From: Bremia lactucae | Lineage: Eukaryota > Oomycota > Peronosporomycetes > Peronosporales > Peronosporaceae | Assembly (NCBI RefSeq): GCF_004359215.1 | Contig: NC_090615.1 | Location: 7,341,120-7,405,119 of the forward strand | Direction: 5' to 3' | DNA length: 64,000 nt | Shown: piece by piece, positions 63,644 to 64,000 of the stretch | How positions within the stretch are numbered: position 1 is the stretch's first letter | How the letters are laid out: every line of letters begins with the position of its first letter | The notes under the pieces: model-generated | The model's database searches: none | What the model was told of the DNA's origin: nothing | Seen by the model: the letters and a program-made list of their open reading frames with translations, nothing else | Translations under genes and position numbers: made by a program

Positions 63644-64000
63644 TGTAACGGGCCACGACGACTTGTACTGCTTCTGTACAAGTCCACTCGCACTGCTTCA
63701 GTTGCGAGTGGTGCCTACGTTATTTCACGTACACTAGTACGTGCAGAGGAAGACTACTCTTAAGGCAACTAGCTTTAAGAGGGTAAAATGAAAACTGTAT
63801 TAAATATAATTAAGTGTCTCTTGTTCTATCTTTGTAAAGGCTAACTTCATTATAATCTAATACTAAACATGTACAAGAATTCTTATCTCTATCTTATCTG
63901 TAACTCTCTCTTTGATTACTCCTACAGCTGATTAGTCTGCGGAATAAATAGATATAATGGCCTATGCCTTTTATGGATAAGAATTCTGAATATTACTATA
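63644..64000 (-). mobile_element. Family A LTR, cut by the window end
   Basis: Starts TGTAACGGGCCACGACGACTTG and matches 18891-19240 up to the edge, including the palindrome CACGTACACTAGTACGTG. Whether it is solo or part of an element cannot be seen. Confidence 0.8.

Noticed and set aside
1..64000. RXLR or Crinkler effector genes
   Set aside because: No frame with a signal peptide followed by RXLR-EER or LFLAK was found; chance RXLR strings occur in transposon shadows only.
1..64000. tRNA genes and CRISPR arrays
   Set aside because: No cloverleaf-like segment with T-loop consensus was noticed, and the repeats present are LTRs, palindromes or coding repeats without regular spacers.

Overview
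This window is nuclear DNA from an oomycete, most likely a Peronosporales species (Phytophthora or a downy mildew). The evidence is threefold: short, frequent introns of 45-90 bp; a gene complement typical of stramenopiles (a tandem Cys/His 'HGGG' repeat protein, an FHA-PP2C fusion, a NEMP-type membrane protein); and an embedded scrap of rDNA whose SSU 3' end and ITS1 opening read like oomycete rDNA from memory. No bacterial operons, tRNA genes or CRISPR arrays were seen.

Layout. The left 5 kb is a compact host-gene block: a C2-domain gene running off the left edge (minus), a divergent C2 paralogue (518-913), a Cys/His repeat protein (1336-2889) and, convergent with it, a five-exon gene for a NEMP/TMEM194-like membrane protein (3010-4982, exons resolved here). 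From 5.3 to 19.3 kb lies a transposon block: an LTR retrotransposon of a Ty3/gypsy family whose 5' LTR is split by a non-autonomous MULE with an 8-bp target duplication, a second MULE with transposase remnants, a pogo/Tigger pseudogene and a solo LTR. A second host block (20.8-25.5 kb) has a Ser/Thr-rich single-pass membrane protein and a two-exon tandem-FHA protein phosphatase 2C.

From 26 kb to the right edge the DNA is almost entirely nested and scrambled Ty3/gypsy remnants (gag, protease, RT, RNase H and integrase pieces on both strands), with a little Ty1/copia. They surround one host gene (45402-46389, two exons, polytopic membrane protein) and a decayed peroxisomal enoyl-CoA reductase (PECR)-like SDR gene (46798-47950). 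The 5' end of the SDR gene has been duplicated in inverted orientation 5.5 kb away.

The most notable signals are: (1) a Ty3/gypsy family that in two copies carries a long antisense ORF between integrase and the 3' LTR; (2) rDNA pieces (LSU, then SSU-ITS1) inserted into an integrase gene; (3) an RT fragment inserted into the antisense ORF of the same family; (4) long near-perfect hairpins, including a 74-bp-arm palindrome at 55958-56112 and two fold-back duplications inside one MULE transposase; (5) recurrent inverted junctions inside the retroelements. Signals 2-5 suggest end-joining repair with templated or fold-back insertions, though assembly error must be excluded for each.

All splice sites, family names and pseudogene calls are read by eye. 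Retroelement boundaries are approximate unless a terminal dinucleotide or target duplication is cited.
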